Position numbers and translations under genes: made by a program. Shown piece after piece: positions 15,443-22,666 of a DNA stretch of 47,382 nucleotides. Under the pieces are notes generated by a model. It searched no databases. It was not told where the DNA came from and saw nothing but the letters and a program-made list of their open reading frames with translations. The number at the start of each line of letters is the position of its first letter. The stretch's first letter is position 1. The stretch is from JAICYJ01 sp045806525 (GTDB taxonomy: Bacteria > Actinomycetota > Thermoleophilia > Gaiellales > JAICJC01), in contig JBJMJD010000007.1 of the NCBI GenBank assembly GCA_045806525.1, positions 1 to 47,382 on the forward strand, written 5' to 3'.

Positions 15443-16591
15443 GGAAACCCGCCCCACCGAGCGCTCCGCATGCGCTGCGATCAGCCGCCGGTAGAGCGCC
15501 TCCATGGCCGGCGCCGACTCCGCCACCCGTTCCCGCACGATCCGCAGGTTGCGTTCGGCGTAGCGCTCGCGCAGAGCGGCGTCGGCCAGCAGCCGGTCAA
15601 GCGCCGCCGCCAGCGCCTGCTCGTCGCGGGGCTGCACCATCTCCGCCCCCTCCCCCGGCCCGATCCACTCGTCGATGGACGGGCACCAGCCGCCGACCAG
15701 CGGGTTACCGCTGGCCATGGCCTCGAGCAGCGATGACGGCGACGAGTCCGTGTTTGCGATCGACACCACGACGTCGCCCGAGGCGGCCAGCCGCGGCAGC
15801 CCGTCGGGGTCGACCCGGTGCAGCATGATGCTGTTGCCCAGCCCCGCGTCGGCGACCGCCTGCTCGACCTGGGCCCGTGTCTCGCCACCTCGGGCCGCCA
15901 GCAGCAGCCGCGCGCGTGGGTGCGCCGGCGCCACCCGGGCGAACGCACGCACCAGCACGTCGATGTTCGTCCGCTCCTGGAAGTTGCGCAGCGACAGCAC
16001 GATCAGGGCGTCCTGCGGCCATCCCAGCTCGGCCCGCAGGCCGTCCCGGTCGGCCTGCTCGGGACCGAATCCTGAGAGCTGGGTGTGCCAGATGATGTGG
16101 GCGATCCGGGCCGGGTCGGCGCCGGCCGCCACGGCGGCAGCCTCGATCGCCCCGGAGTTCACAACCAGGTAATCGGCCGACCGCCAGGTGCGGAGCGCTC
16201 GGCTGCGGCCCGGCTCCTTGAGCGCGTCCAGCAGCACGTCGCGGCCCCAGGGGCTGACCACGTAGGGGTGCACCTCGGCCAGCGCGCCCCAGTAGGCGTA
16301 CGGCGTGATGCCGTGGCCGTGCACGACGTCGGCCTCGACGGTCGCCGCCAGCCGCCGGATGGCCGGGCCGAAGCGCAGCCGGCGCAGCTTCGGGACGCGC
16401 ATCAACGGCTCCAGCGCCAGCAGGTCGTGGACGGTGATGCCCTCGGTCTCGCGGGGATCCGCGCCGACCCGGTTCGACACGACGTGCACGTCGTGACCGC
16501 GATCGGCCAGCCGCCGCGCCCAGCGCAGGGTGTGGATCGACCGTGCGTCGGCCACGCCCAGGACCCGGAGCGGACGCGGCACCGGGCTCAC
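15440..16591 (-). CDS. GT4-type glycosyltransferase
   Basis: A protein of 383 residues with a GT-B layout. The N-terminal half begins with LRVLGVADARSIHTLRWARRLADRGHDVHVVS and contains DVVHGHGITPYAYWG. The C-terminal half has ALIVLSLRNFQERTNIDVLVRAFARV, the donor-site region DVVVSIANTDSSPSSLLEAMASGNPLVGG (the E-x7-E-like motif of GT4) and a final helix. It transfers a sugar from an activated donor to a growing glycan or lipid on the cytoplasmic side. It overlaps the flippase gene by 4 bp, so enzyme and exporter are co-expressed. Donor and acceptor are unknown. Confidence 0.9.
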   Translation of the reverse strand: MSPVPRPLRVLGVADARSIHTLRWARRLADRGHDVHVVSNRVGADPRETEGITVHDLLALEPLMRVPKLRRLRFGPAIRRLAATVEADVVHGHGITPYAYWGALAEVHPYVVSPWGRDVLLDALKEPGRSRALRTWRSADYLVVNSGAIEAAAVAAGADPARIAHIIWHTQLSGFGPEQADRDGLRAELGWPQDALIVLSLRNFQERTNIDVLVRAFARVAPAHPRARLLLAARGGETRAQVEQAVADAGLGNSIMLHRVDPDGLPRLAASGDVVVSIANTDSSPSSLLEAMASGNPLVGGWCPSIDEWIGPGEGAEMVQPRDEQALAAALDRLLADAALRERYAERNLRIVRERVAESAPAMEALYRRLIAAHAERSVGRVS

Positions 16592-18099
16592 GCGGCCGCC
16601 TCGGCCGGCGGCCGCCGGCGCAGGCGGCCGGCGATGATCCGCCAGCCCTTACGCACGTCGCCCTTGCTGAGCGCCCCCACCGGCACCAGCATCAGCGGGA
16701 ACACGGTCGCGAGCAGCAGCCGCACGATCACGGCGATCGGTCCCGTGGCGGGGATCACCCACTCGGAGAGCGCCAGCAGCACCACCGCCACCCCCGCCAC
16801 CTTCCCCACACGCACCCACTCGTAGGGCACCGGATAGCTGCGCTGTGAGTTGGCCCAGCCCCACCACAGCAACAGCGCGTACCCGAGCACCGTGGTGAGG
16901 CCGGCGCCGACGATGCCCCAGTGCGGGATCGCCCAGAAGTTGAGGCCCAGGTTGACGGCGGCCGCGGCGGTGGCGATCAGCGGCGTCATGCGGGTGCGAC
17001 GGCTGATGGTGACGCCGATGTTCACGATCAGGTAGCCGCCGTAGAGCACCGTGCCCGCGGCCAGCAGCGTCACCACCGGCATCGCGCCGTGCGTGTTCTT
17101 GGGCAGGAAGTAGCCGATGTAGGGCGGCGCAGTCAGGCTGATGGCGACAAGCCCCCAGCCCATGACGACCGACCAGTAGGTCAGCACCGATGCGTACGTT
17201 CGCTTGGCCTGGTCGTCACCCTCCTGGCCGCGGACGTCGTGGGCGAACGGCGCCCACGCGGTCTGAAACGCGCCCATCAGCACCAGCACCGGCACCGCCA
17301 CGCGTGCCGCCACCGAGTAGGTGCCGAGCTCCTGATGGCCGGCCAGCCGCTGCACCTGGATGCGATCCGCCAGGTTCAGCGCCCACAGCGCGATGTTGGC
17401 CGGCATCAGCGGCAACGAGTAGGTGAGCAGGTCTCGCAGCACGGGCCGGTCGAAGCGGCGGATGCCGATCGTATGGCGGCGTGCGACCACCACGAGCAGG
17501 TAGACCAGCGCGGTGCCGGTAAAGTTGCCGATAAGCAGGCCGAGGGCGCCCTGGTCGAAGACGACCACCAACAGCAGCGTCAGGATCGTCGTCAGCAGGA
17601 TGTTCAGGAGCGTGAACCGCACCCACGACTTGGCCCGTCGCTCGATCCGGTAGACCCGCGCCATCACGTCGTAGTTCATGCTGATCCAGAGCCCGAACAG
17701 GCCCGCCAGCACGATGTCGGTGTCGACCTGCAGCAGGTCGCCGATGAAGCCCCGGAACAGCCAGCCGACCAGCACGCCCAGCGTGGCGGCGGTCATCACG
17801 AACACGAAGATGGTGTGGATGATGGGCGCCCAGTCGGTCTCACCCTCGCCCAGGGTGAACCGCGACATGGTGGTGACGATTCCCATCCGCAGCAGGATCG
17901 AGGCCAGCAGCACGGCCGACAGCATCAGGTCGACGGTGCCGTAGGCCTTGGCACCGGCCGCGTGCAGGTAGATCGGCACCAGGAAGAAGCCGGCGAAGCG
18001 CCCGATCACCCCGCTCATGCCGTAGATCAGGGACTGCCCGGCCAGCGACCGCATGCGGCGGCCCTCGGCGATCATGCCCTGCTGGCCGGGGGTGCTCAC
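16588..18099 (-). CDS. Wzx-like flippase for lipid-linked oligosaccharide (MOP superfamily)
   Basis: A protein of 503 residues with about 12-14 hydrophobic helices. It begins MRSLAGQSLIYGMSGVIGRFAGFFLVPIYL, the standard opening of polysaccharide-biosynthesis flippases (..l..g...l.g....fl..pl...), with a second repeat around LTYSLPLMPANIALWALNLADRIQVQRL. It ends in a basic tail. It should move undecaprenyl-linked glycan units across the membrane. It is the middle gene of sulfotransferase-flippase-glycosyltransferase, with 4-bp overlaps on both sides, the strongest sign that this locus builds an exported glycan. No Wzy-like polymerase is seen in the window. Confidence 0.9.
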   Translation of the reverse strand: MSTPGQQGMIAEGRRMRSLAGQSLIYGMSGVIGRFAGFFLVPIYLHAAGAKAYGTVDLMLSAVLLASILLRMGIVTTMSRFTLGEGETDWAPIIHTIFVFVMTAATLGVLVGWLFRGFIGDLLQVDTDIVLAGLFGLWISMNYDVMARVYRIERRAKSWVRFTLLNILLTTILTLLLVVVFDQGALGLLIGNFTGTALVYLLVVVARRHTIGIRRFDRPVLRDLLTYSLPLMPANIALWALNLADRIQVQRLAGHQELGTYSVAARVAVPVLVLMGAFQTAWAPFAHDVRGQEGDDQAKRTYASVLTYWSVVMGWGLVAISLTAPPYIGYFLPKNTHGAMPVVTLLAAGTVLYGGYLIVNIGVTISRRTRMTPLIATAAAAVNLGLNFWAIPHWGIVGAGLTTVLGYALLLWWGWANSQRSYPVPYEWVRVGKVAGVAVVLLALSEWVIPATGPIAVIVRLLLATVFPLMLVPVGALSKGDVRKGWRIIAGRLRRRPPAEAAA

Positions 18100-18947
18100 G
18101 CGGCGCCTTCGTCCAGCAGTCGGGCCACCAGCGAGTCAGATGGCGTCCGCTCCGCGGGTGGGCGCATCGCGTAGCCGAAGCGAGCGGCCTCGGCTCGGCA
18201 GCGGCGCTCGGCCATGTCCAGGTACGCGCGCCGTGCCAGAGAGCGGCGGCGGGCCTCCCAGTTGTCGAAGTAGCGCTGGTTGCTGCCGCCGCGAGGGGTG
18301 CGGTCGCCGGCGAAGTTGTCGCGGTTGACTCCCTCGGCGACCGAGCGCCCGGGCGCGTGGTCGTCCAGCCCGGCGAACCGGAACACCCGCGCCAGCTCGC
18401 CGTCGGGATCGGCCACCAGGCGCTCGTAGCGGACGATCATGGCGCGCTGCAGCGAGGGCAGGTCGCCGCGCAGCGTCCGGTGCGCCGCCGTCCAGTGGGC
18501 GAGCAGCGCGTGCGGCCGGGTGGCGCTCCACTTCTGGGTGGCTGCCGACACGGCGATCGGGTGACGGACGACCAGCACGAACGACGCGTCGGGGAACATC
18601 GCCTGCAGGAACCGGGTCATCAGCAGGTTGGGCGGTGACTTCTCGAGCAGCACCTGCCGGCTCTCGTCCCAGTGAGGGCGCCAGCTCTCCCACAGCGCGC
18701 GGCGGTTCTCATCGGTGACCAGCGCGGAGCGCTCGGTGAGATGCGCCTCGGGCAGCAGCGCGAACCGCCCGGCCTGGTGGCCCCGTGAGACGACCGGGTA
18801 GACGTCCTGCAGGTGCTGCCCCTCGTCGGCCGGCACGCCCGTGCCGTCGAAGCCGCTGACCTGCGGATGCTCCGCCAGCAGCCGCGCGAGCATGGTGGTG
18901 CCACTGCGGTGCAGGCCGCCCAGGAACACCATCCGGTGGCCGGTCAC
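18096..18947 (-). CDS. PAPS-dependent sulfotransferase (first of two)
   Basis: A protein of 283 residues. The 5'-phosphosulfate loop is VFLGGLHRSGTTMLARLL (about 7-24) and the 3'-phosphate-binding region is FVLVVRHPIAVSAATQKWS. LLEKSPPNLLMTRFLQAMFP before it and RYERLVADPDGELARVFRFAGL after it are typical of bacterial Sulfotransfer_3-type enzymes. It would transfer sulfate from PAPS to a glycan or lipid on the cytoplasmic side before flipping. It overlaps the flippase start by 4 bp and heads that arm. GTG 18947 is used; TAGCAT about 48 nt upstream is a possible -10 box. The acceptor is unknown. Confidence 0.9.
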   Translation of the reverse strand: MTGHRMVFLGGLHRSGTTMLARLLAEHPQVSGFDGTGVPADEGQHLQDVYPVVSRGHQAGRFALLPEAHLTERSALVTDENRRALWESWRPHWDESRQVLLEKSPPNLLMTRFLQAMFPDASFVLVVRHPIAVSAATQKWSATRPHALLAHWTAAHRTLRGDLPSLQRAMIVRYERLVADPDGELARVFRFAGLDDHAPGRSVAEGVNRDNFAGDRTPRGGSNQRYFDNWEARRRSLARRAYLDMAERRCRAEAARFGYAMRPPAERTPSDSLVARLLDEGAA

Positions 18948-18995
18948 GGTCTCGGGTCGCCGGGGACGTCGGTGCGGGTCTCCAAGGCGCTGGAA

Positions 18996-19001
18996 ATGCT
19001 A
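18996..19001 (-). promoter_or_regulatory. Possible -10 box TAGCAT for the left glycan arm
   Basis: It lies 48 nt upstream of GTG 18947 on the minus strand, implying a leader of about 40 nt. No clear -35 box is seen, so the call is weak. Confidence 0.3.
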
Positions 19002-19043
19002 ACCGAGGTAGCGGCGCTGCGCGCCGACCGGGGTCGGGCAGAA

Positions 19044-19049
19044 TACCCT
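19044..19049 (+). promoter_or_regulatory. -10 box TACCCT for the right glycan arm
   Basis: TACCCT, then GCGCAG, then ATG 19056: a 6-nt gap. It lies in the 108-bp divergent gap and supports the 19056 start. Confidence 0.5.
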
Positions 19050-19055
19050 GCGCAG

Positions 19056-19931
19056 ATGGCCGCCGGACAGCACACGACCGCACCTCCACCGCCCGCGCAG
19101 GAGCGCGCGCGGGGCGCCGGCGAGCGCGCGCACATGCGATTTCGCGCCATCACGCGAAATGCGCGGGCGCTGCCCGACTTCCTGCTTATCGGTGGTCAGC
19201 GGTGCGGGTCGACGTCGCTGTACACGACGCTCTGCGGGCACCCGCAGGTTCTGGCCGGCGCGCACAAGGAGCCGCATTTCTTCGACAACAACCACCTCCG
19301 CGGCGAGGAGTTCTACCGCCGGCTGTTTCCGCTGCGGGCGCACCTGCGAGCACGCCGCGCGATCACCGGCGAGGCGACCACCCACTATCTATCGCACCCC
19401 GCGGTGCCGGGACGGGTGGCCGCGATGCTGCCAGACGTGCGGCTGATCGCGATCCTGCGCGACCCGGTGGAGCGCGCCTACTCGCACTACCAGCTTGCTC
19501 ATCGCAACGGCCGCGAGCGGCTCAGCTTCGAGCAGGCGCTCGCCGCCGAGCCGGATCGGCTGGCGGGCGAGCAGGCGCGGCTGCTGAGCGATCCGGCCTA
19601 CCGTGGCGAGGCATACGGCGTGCAGTCCTACCGCACGCGCGGTCTCTACCTGGAGCAGCTGGAGCGCTGGTGGGCGCTGTTCCCGCCGGAGCGGCTGCTG
19701 GTGCTGCGGAGCGAGGACATGTTCGAGCGGCCGGCGGAGGTGTACGCGCAGGCGGTGGCGTTCCTGGGTCTGCGGCCGGACACCGCCCGCACGGCGTTCG
19801 CGGCGCGAAACCAGGTCGTCTACAGCTCCATGCTGCCCGAGACGCGGGCGGAGCTGGCGGCGTTCTACGCTGAGCCGAACCGCAGGCTGGAGAAGCGGCT
19901 GGGTCGCAGCATGGGCTGGCAGGGGGCCTGA
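19056..19931 (+). CDS. PAPS-dependent sulfotransferase, heparan-sulfotransferase-like (second of two)
   Basis: A protein of 291 residues. LPDFLLIGGQRCGSTSLYTTLCGHP carries the 5'-phosphosulfate loop, KEPHFFDN follows (a Lys-Glu-Pro-x-Phe-Phe segment typical of NDST/HS-like sulfotransferases), and RLIAILRDPVERAYSHYQLAHRNGRE is the 3'-phosphate site. LLVLRSEDMFERPAEVYAQAVAFLGL ends the fold. This subgroup sulfates glycans, and differs from the minus-strand sulfotransferase next door. ATG 19056 is supported by TACCCT 6 nt upstream; ATG 19134 (MRFRAITRNARALP) would remove a low-complexity lead and is the alternative. The stop lies 2 bp from the next gene. The acceptor is unknown. Confidence 0.9.
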   Translation: MAAGQHTTAPPPPAQERARGAGERAHMRFRAITRNARALPDFLLIGGQRCGSTSLYTTLCGHPQVLAGAHKEPHFFDNNHLRGEEFYRRLFPLRAHLRARRAITGEATTHYLSHPAVPGRVAAMLPDVRLIAILRDPVERAYSHYQLAHRNGRERLSFEQALAAEPDRLAGEQARLLSDPAYRGEAYGVQSYRTRGLYLEQLERWWALFPPERLLVLRSEDMFERPAEVYAQAVAFLGLRPDTARTAFAARNQVVYSSMLPETRAELAAFYAEPNRRLEKRLGRSMGWQGA

Positions 19932-19933
19932 AC

Positions 19934-21121
19934 GTGGGACTTGGCCCGGGGCTGCGAGATCGGCTGGCACGGCTTGCGGACAGCTCCCAGCAGGCGCCGG
20001 CGCTGGTGTTCGAGTGCTCGTACGTGAACGGGCTGTCGGCGATCCGCAGCCTGGCGCGGATCGGGGCGCCGGTGGTGGCACTCGACCACAGGCGCGAAGG
20101 CCTGGGGATGCGCTCGCGGCTGGCGCTGGGGGTCGTCGGCCCGCCGCCAGGCGAGCGGGAGCGGTTCGCGGAGCACCTCTCGCAGGTGTGCGACGCGCTG
20201 GGGCGCGAGGCGGTGGCCTTTCCGACGCACGACGACTACCTGGTGGCGGTGAACGACACGGCGCCGGCGGCTCTGCTGCTGCCGTTCGGCCCGCGCGAGC
20301 TGATCGACCGGGTGCAGGCGAAGCGCTTCCAGTACGACGCGGCGGAGCGGGCCGGCGTGCGGCTGCCGGAGATGTCGTACCCGACGTCGGTCGAGGAGGC
20401 ACAGGAGGCAGCGGCCGTCATCCCCTACCCGGCGGTGATGAAGCCGTCGCTGGGCAGCGGGTTCAAGGCGCGCTACGGAAAGCCGCTGATCGAAGCCGCG
20501 GACGCAGACGCGCTGATGGCCGCCTACCGGCTGGGAGAGCCGTTCCAGCCGATGTTCCAGGAGCTGATACCGGGTGCCGACGACTCGTTGTGGACGGTTG
20601 GCAGCTACCTGGACGGCGACGGGCGGGCGCTGGGCAAGTTCTGTGGCAGGAAACTGCTGCAGGCGCCGGCGGGAGTGGGAACCTGCCGGGTGGGCGAGGC
20701 GGTTTGGGACGCGGAAGCGGTTGACGGGGCGTTGCGGCTGCTGCGCGAGCTGGGCTTCCACGGCATCTCCCAGGTCGAGTACAAGCGCGATCCGCGGGAC
20801 GGGTCGCTGCGGCTGATGGAGGTGAACGCGCGGCTCTGGCAGTGGCATTCGCTGGCCTCGGACTGCGGCGTCGACCTGGTCGAGATCGCCTACCGGGACG
20901 CGCTTGGCCTGCCGGTGCGCCAGGCGACCAGCGAGCAAGCCGGGCACAGGCGCTGGGTGGCGCTGGTGCGGCATCTTCGGGAGAGCCGGCGCGACCGGCT
21001 GGGGGTGCGGAAGACGCTTGGTCCGCTGCGGCCGCCGTTCTCGGAGCCGGTGCTCTCGCTGCGCGATCCCATGCCGGGAGTGCACCAGGTCTATGGCGCG
21101 CTGCGGGGAGGTGGCCGGTGA
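19934..21121 (+). CDS. ATP-grasp domain ligase
   Basis: A protein of 395 residues. After an N-terminal Rossmann-like part (ALVFECSYVNGLSAIRSLARIGAPVVALDH) comes an ATP-grasp fold: YDAAERAGVRLPEMSYP (subdomain A), IPYPAVMKPSLGSGFKARYGKPLIEA (ATP lysine and Gly-rich loop), FQELIPGADDSLWTVGSYLDGDG, and the metal end VEYKRDPRDGSLRLMEVNARLWQWHSLA with Glu and Asn ligands. These enzymes form an amide or ester through an acyl phosphate. Beside sulfotransferases and a deacetylase-like gene, it may decorate a glycan with an amino acid or similar group, which is inference. It starts at GTG 19934, 2 bp after the sulfotransferase stop, and its stop overlaps the next GTG by 4 bp. Confidence 0.87.
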   Translation: MGLGPGLRDRLARLADSSQQAPALVFECSYVNGLSAIRSLARIGAPVVALDHRREGLGMRSRLALGVVGPPPGERERFAEHLSQVCDALGREAVAFPTHDDYLVAVNDTAPAALLLPFGPRELIDRVQAKRFQYDAAERAGVRLPEMSYPTSVEEAQEAAAVIPYPAVMKPSLGSGFKARYGKPLIEAADADALMAAYRLGEPFQPMFQELIPGADDSLWTVGSYLDGDGRALGKFCGRKLLQAPAGVGTCRVGEAVWDAEAVDGALRLLRELGFHGISQVEYKRDPRDGSLRLMEVNARLWQWHSLASDCGVDLVEIAYRDALGLPVRQATSEQAGHRRWVALVRHLRESRRDRLGVRKTLGPLRPPFSEPVLSLRDPMPGVHQVYGALRGGGR

Positions 21122-22380
21122 ACGCGCGCGCGGCGTGGGTGATCGGGACGCTGGCATCGGCCTGCGCCTCGCCGACGGAGCGTGCGGCGGAGATCGCATA
21201 CCCGTCGTCGGCGCTGTCCGGCTCGGAGGCGGCGTGGGAGTACTTCGACCGCGGCGAGGCGGCGCCCCCGGTGCTGCAGGAGGGTGGCCTGCTGGACTTC
21301 GGGGACGGCGTTGAGGACGTGGTGGCGAGCGCGTTCTGGCACCTGTCCCGCTGGGAGGAGCGGGCCGGGTCGCCGCGGGACAGGCACGGACGGTTCACGG
21401 CGGCCAGCGCGCTGGCCGACCCGGAGCAGCCGGCGGTGGATGCGCTGCTGGGACGGTTCCGGGAGGCGACCGGGCTCGAGCGGCGTCAGGGGTTCAGGGT
21501 GGTGTTGACCCACGACATCGACACGCCGCGGCGATGGACGAGCAAGCGCAGCGTGGTTGCGGCTGGCGGGCGTATGCGCGCGGCGGCACTCGATCGCAAC
21601 CGCCGTGAGGTGGTGGCGGAGGCACGAGGGCTGGCATGGCTGCCGATCGATCTGGCGCGCGAACGCGACCCGAACTGGGCGTTTCAGCGGATCCGGGAGA
21701 TCGAGGAGGCGCGCGGCGGGCGATCGACGCACTTCCTGATGGCAGGTCACCACCACCCGGCCGACGGCGACGCGGCCGCGTACGACGAGGTGCGCGCCCG
21801 GATGGTCGACCGGATCACGGCCAACGGCGACGAGGTGGGGCTGCACCCCAGCTACACGACCAGCGACCACCCCGAGCGGCTGCGCGCCGAGCAGGAGCGG
21901 CTGGCGGCGCTGGTCCCGGAGCCGCTGCGCAGCGCCCGCTTCCACTTCCTACGGCACGACCCGCACCGCTCGTTGGCCGAGCTGGACGGGCTCGGCTTCG
22001 CGCTCGACTCGAGCCAGGGCTACGCCGACCGGCCCGGGCTGCGGGCCGGCTTCTCGTTCCCTTACCACCCCTACGACCTGGACGCCGAGCGGCCGCTCGA
22101 CCTGCTCGAGCTGCCGCTGGCGGTGATGGACGCGACGCTGTCGGATCAGCGCTACCTGGGGCTGGACGCCGACGCCGGCTATCTGCGGTCGATCGCCGTG
22201 CTGGAACGCGTCGCGGAGGCGGGAGGTACCGTCGCGATCCTCTGGCACAACGACCGTTTTGCGGGCTCGTACGCCCGCGGCTGGGATCGCTGCTACGAGC
22301 GCCTGCTCGACTGGGTGGTCGCCCGCGGAGGCGACCTCTGCGCCTGCGAAGACGTGCTCGGCAGTCCGTCACGCGCATGA
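21118..22380 (+). CDS. Polysaccharide-deacetylase-like protein
   Basis: A protein of 420 residues. The N-terminal 120 residues are of unknown type. The rest looks like a carbohydrate esterase 4-like TIM barrel: VVLTHDIDTPR at 128-138 (the Asp-Asp motif), DEVGLHPSYTT (His242) as the zinc-histidine region, FHFLRHDP, and a final AILWHNDRF. Members with LTHDID are common beside ATP-grasp and glycosyltransferase genes in surface-glycan loci. It has no signal peptide, so it would act inside the cell, unlike many CE4 enzymes. GTG 21118 overlaps the ATP-grasp stop (GTGA). A longer frame from 20842 repeats the previous gene out of frame. True deacetylase activity is unproven. Confidence 0.82.
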   Translation: MNARAAWVIGTLASACASPTERAAEIAYPSSALSGSEAAWEYFDRGEAAPPVLQEGGLLDFGDGVEDVVASAFWHLSRWEERAGSPRDRHGRFTAASALADPEQPAVDALLGRFREATGLERRQGFRVVLTHDIDTPRRWTSKRSVVAAGGRMRAAALDRNRREVVAEARGLAWLPIDLARERDPNWAFQRIREIEEARGGRSTHFLMAGHHHPADGDAAAYDEVRARMVDRITANGDEVGLHPSYTTSDHPERLRAEQERLAALVPEPLRSARFHFLRHDPHRSLAELDGLGFALDSSQGYADRPGLRAGFSFPYHPYDLDAERPLDLLELPLAVMDATLSDQRYLGLDADAGYLRSIAVLERVAEAGGTVAILWHNDRFAGSYARGWDRCYERLLDWVVARGGDLCACEDVLGSPSRA

Positions 22381-22390
22381 AACGCCGCGG

Positions 22391-22429
22391 TCGGCGCAAC
22401 GGCCGCGCCTGGCACCGGTGTTGCCAACG
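22391..22429. repeat. Direct repeat, copy 1
   Basis: A 39-bp unit whose last 25 bases (22405-22429, GCGCCTGGCACC...CCAACG) are identical to copy 2; the first 14 have a few changes. It lies in non-coding DNA between two convergent genes, and its core (GGCACCGGTGTTGCC) is nearly palindromic. Confidence 0.75.
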
Positions 22430-22463
22430 GCAGAGTCACGGGCCGTCACGCGACGTGCACCGG

Positions 22464-22533
22464 GGCGTTGCGCGCAGGGTCGCGAGCTCCGCTCCCAGGG
22501 CGTGTTTAGACCTCGTCTCCCGGGCGCAACGCC
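22464..22533. repeat. Inverted repeat, 10-bp arms with 50-nt loop
   Basis: GGCGTTGCGC at 22464-22473 pairs exactly with GCGCAACGCC at 22524-22533. The right arm is the left part of direct-repeat copy 2, so the element could fold as RNA or cruciform DNA. Confidence 0.55.
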
Positions 22534-22559
22534 GGCGCCTGGCACCGGTGTTGCCAACG
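22521..22559. repeat. Direct repeat, copy 2
   Basis: Same unit as copy 1, exactly 130 bp downstream; 22535-22559 is identical to 22405-22429. Confidence 0.75.
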
Positions 22560-22666
22560 CGGCGGTCACGAACGTCGCGCGGATGTGACGAGGTGCCTGC
22601 GCCGGTCGTGACGTGATGAGTGCAGCAGCGTGCCGGCCCAGGCGTCACGCGCACCGCGCGAAGCGG

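Larger units (their letters stand above)
22381..22666. other. 286-bp non-coding region with repeats
   Basis: It lies between the convergent ends of the deacetylase-like and HD-GYP genes, the longest untranslated stretch outside the rRNA. It holds the two direct repeats, the inverted repeat, and several GTCACG/CGTGAC motifs (for example CGTCACGCGC near 22642, which also occurs at the end of the preceding gene near 22368). Small open frames are present on both strands but repeat the same peptide because of the DNA repeat and look spurious. No tRNA or classic T-rich terminator is seen. Confidence 0.7.

Noticed and set aside
18948..19055. Mobile-element origin of the glycan locus
   Set aside because: No transposase, integrase, terminal repeats or shift in base or codon use is visible at its borders.
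19134..19931. ATG 19134 as the start of the second sulfotransferase
   Set aside because: It gives a neat family-like N-terminus, but the TACCCT box and 6-nt spacing support ATG 19056; kept only as an alternative.
22369..22654. Two small minus-strand frames sharing the peptide VGNTGARR
   Set aside because: The shared peptide comes from the 25-bp DNA repeat; neither has a start signal or sensible composition.
22381..22666. Possible CRISPR array
   Set aside because: Only two repeat copies 130 bp apart, with no regular spacers and no cas genes.
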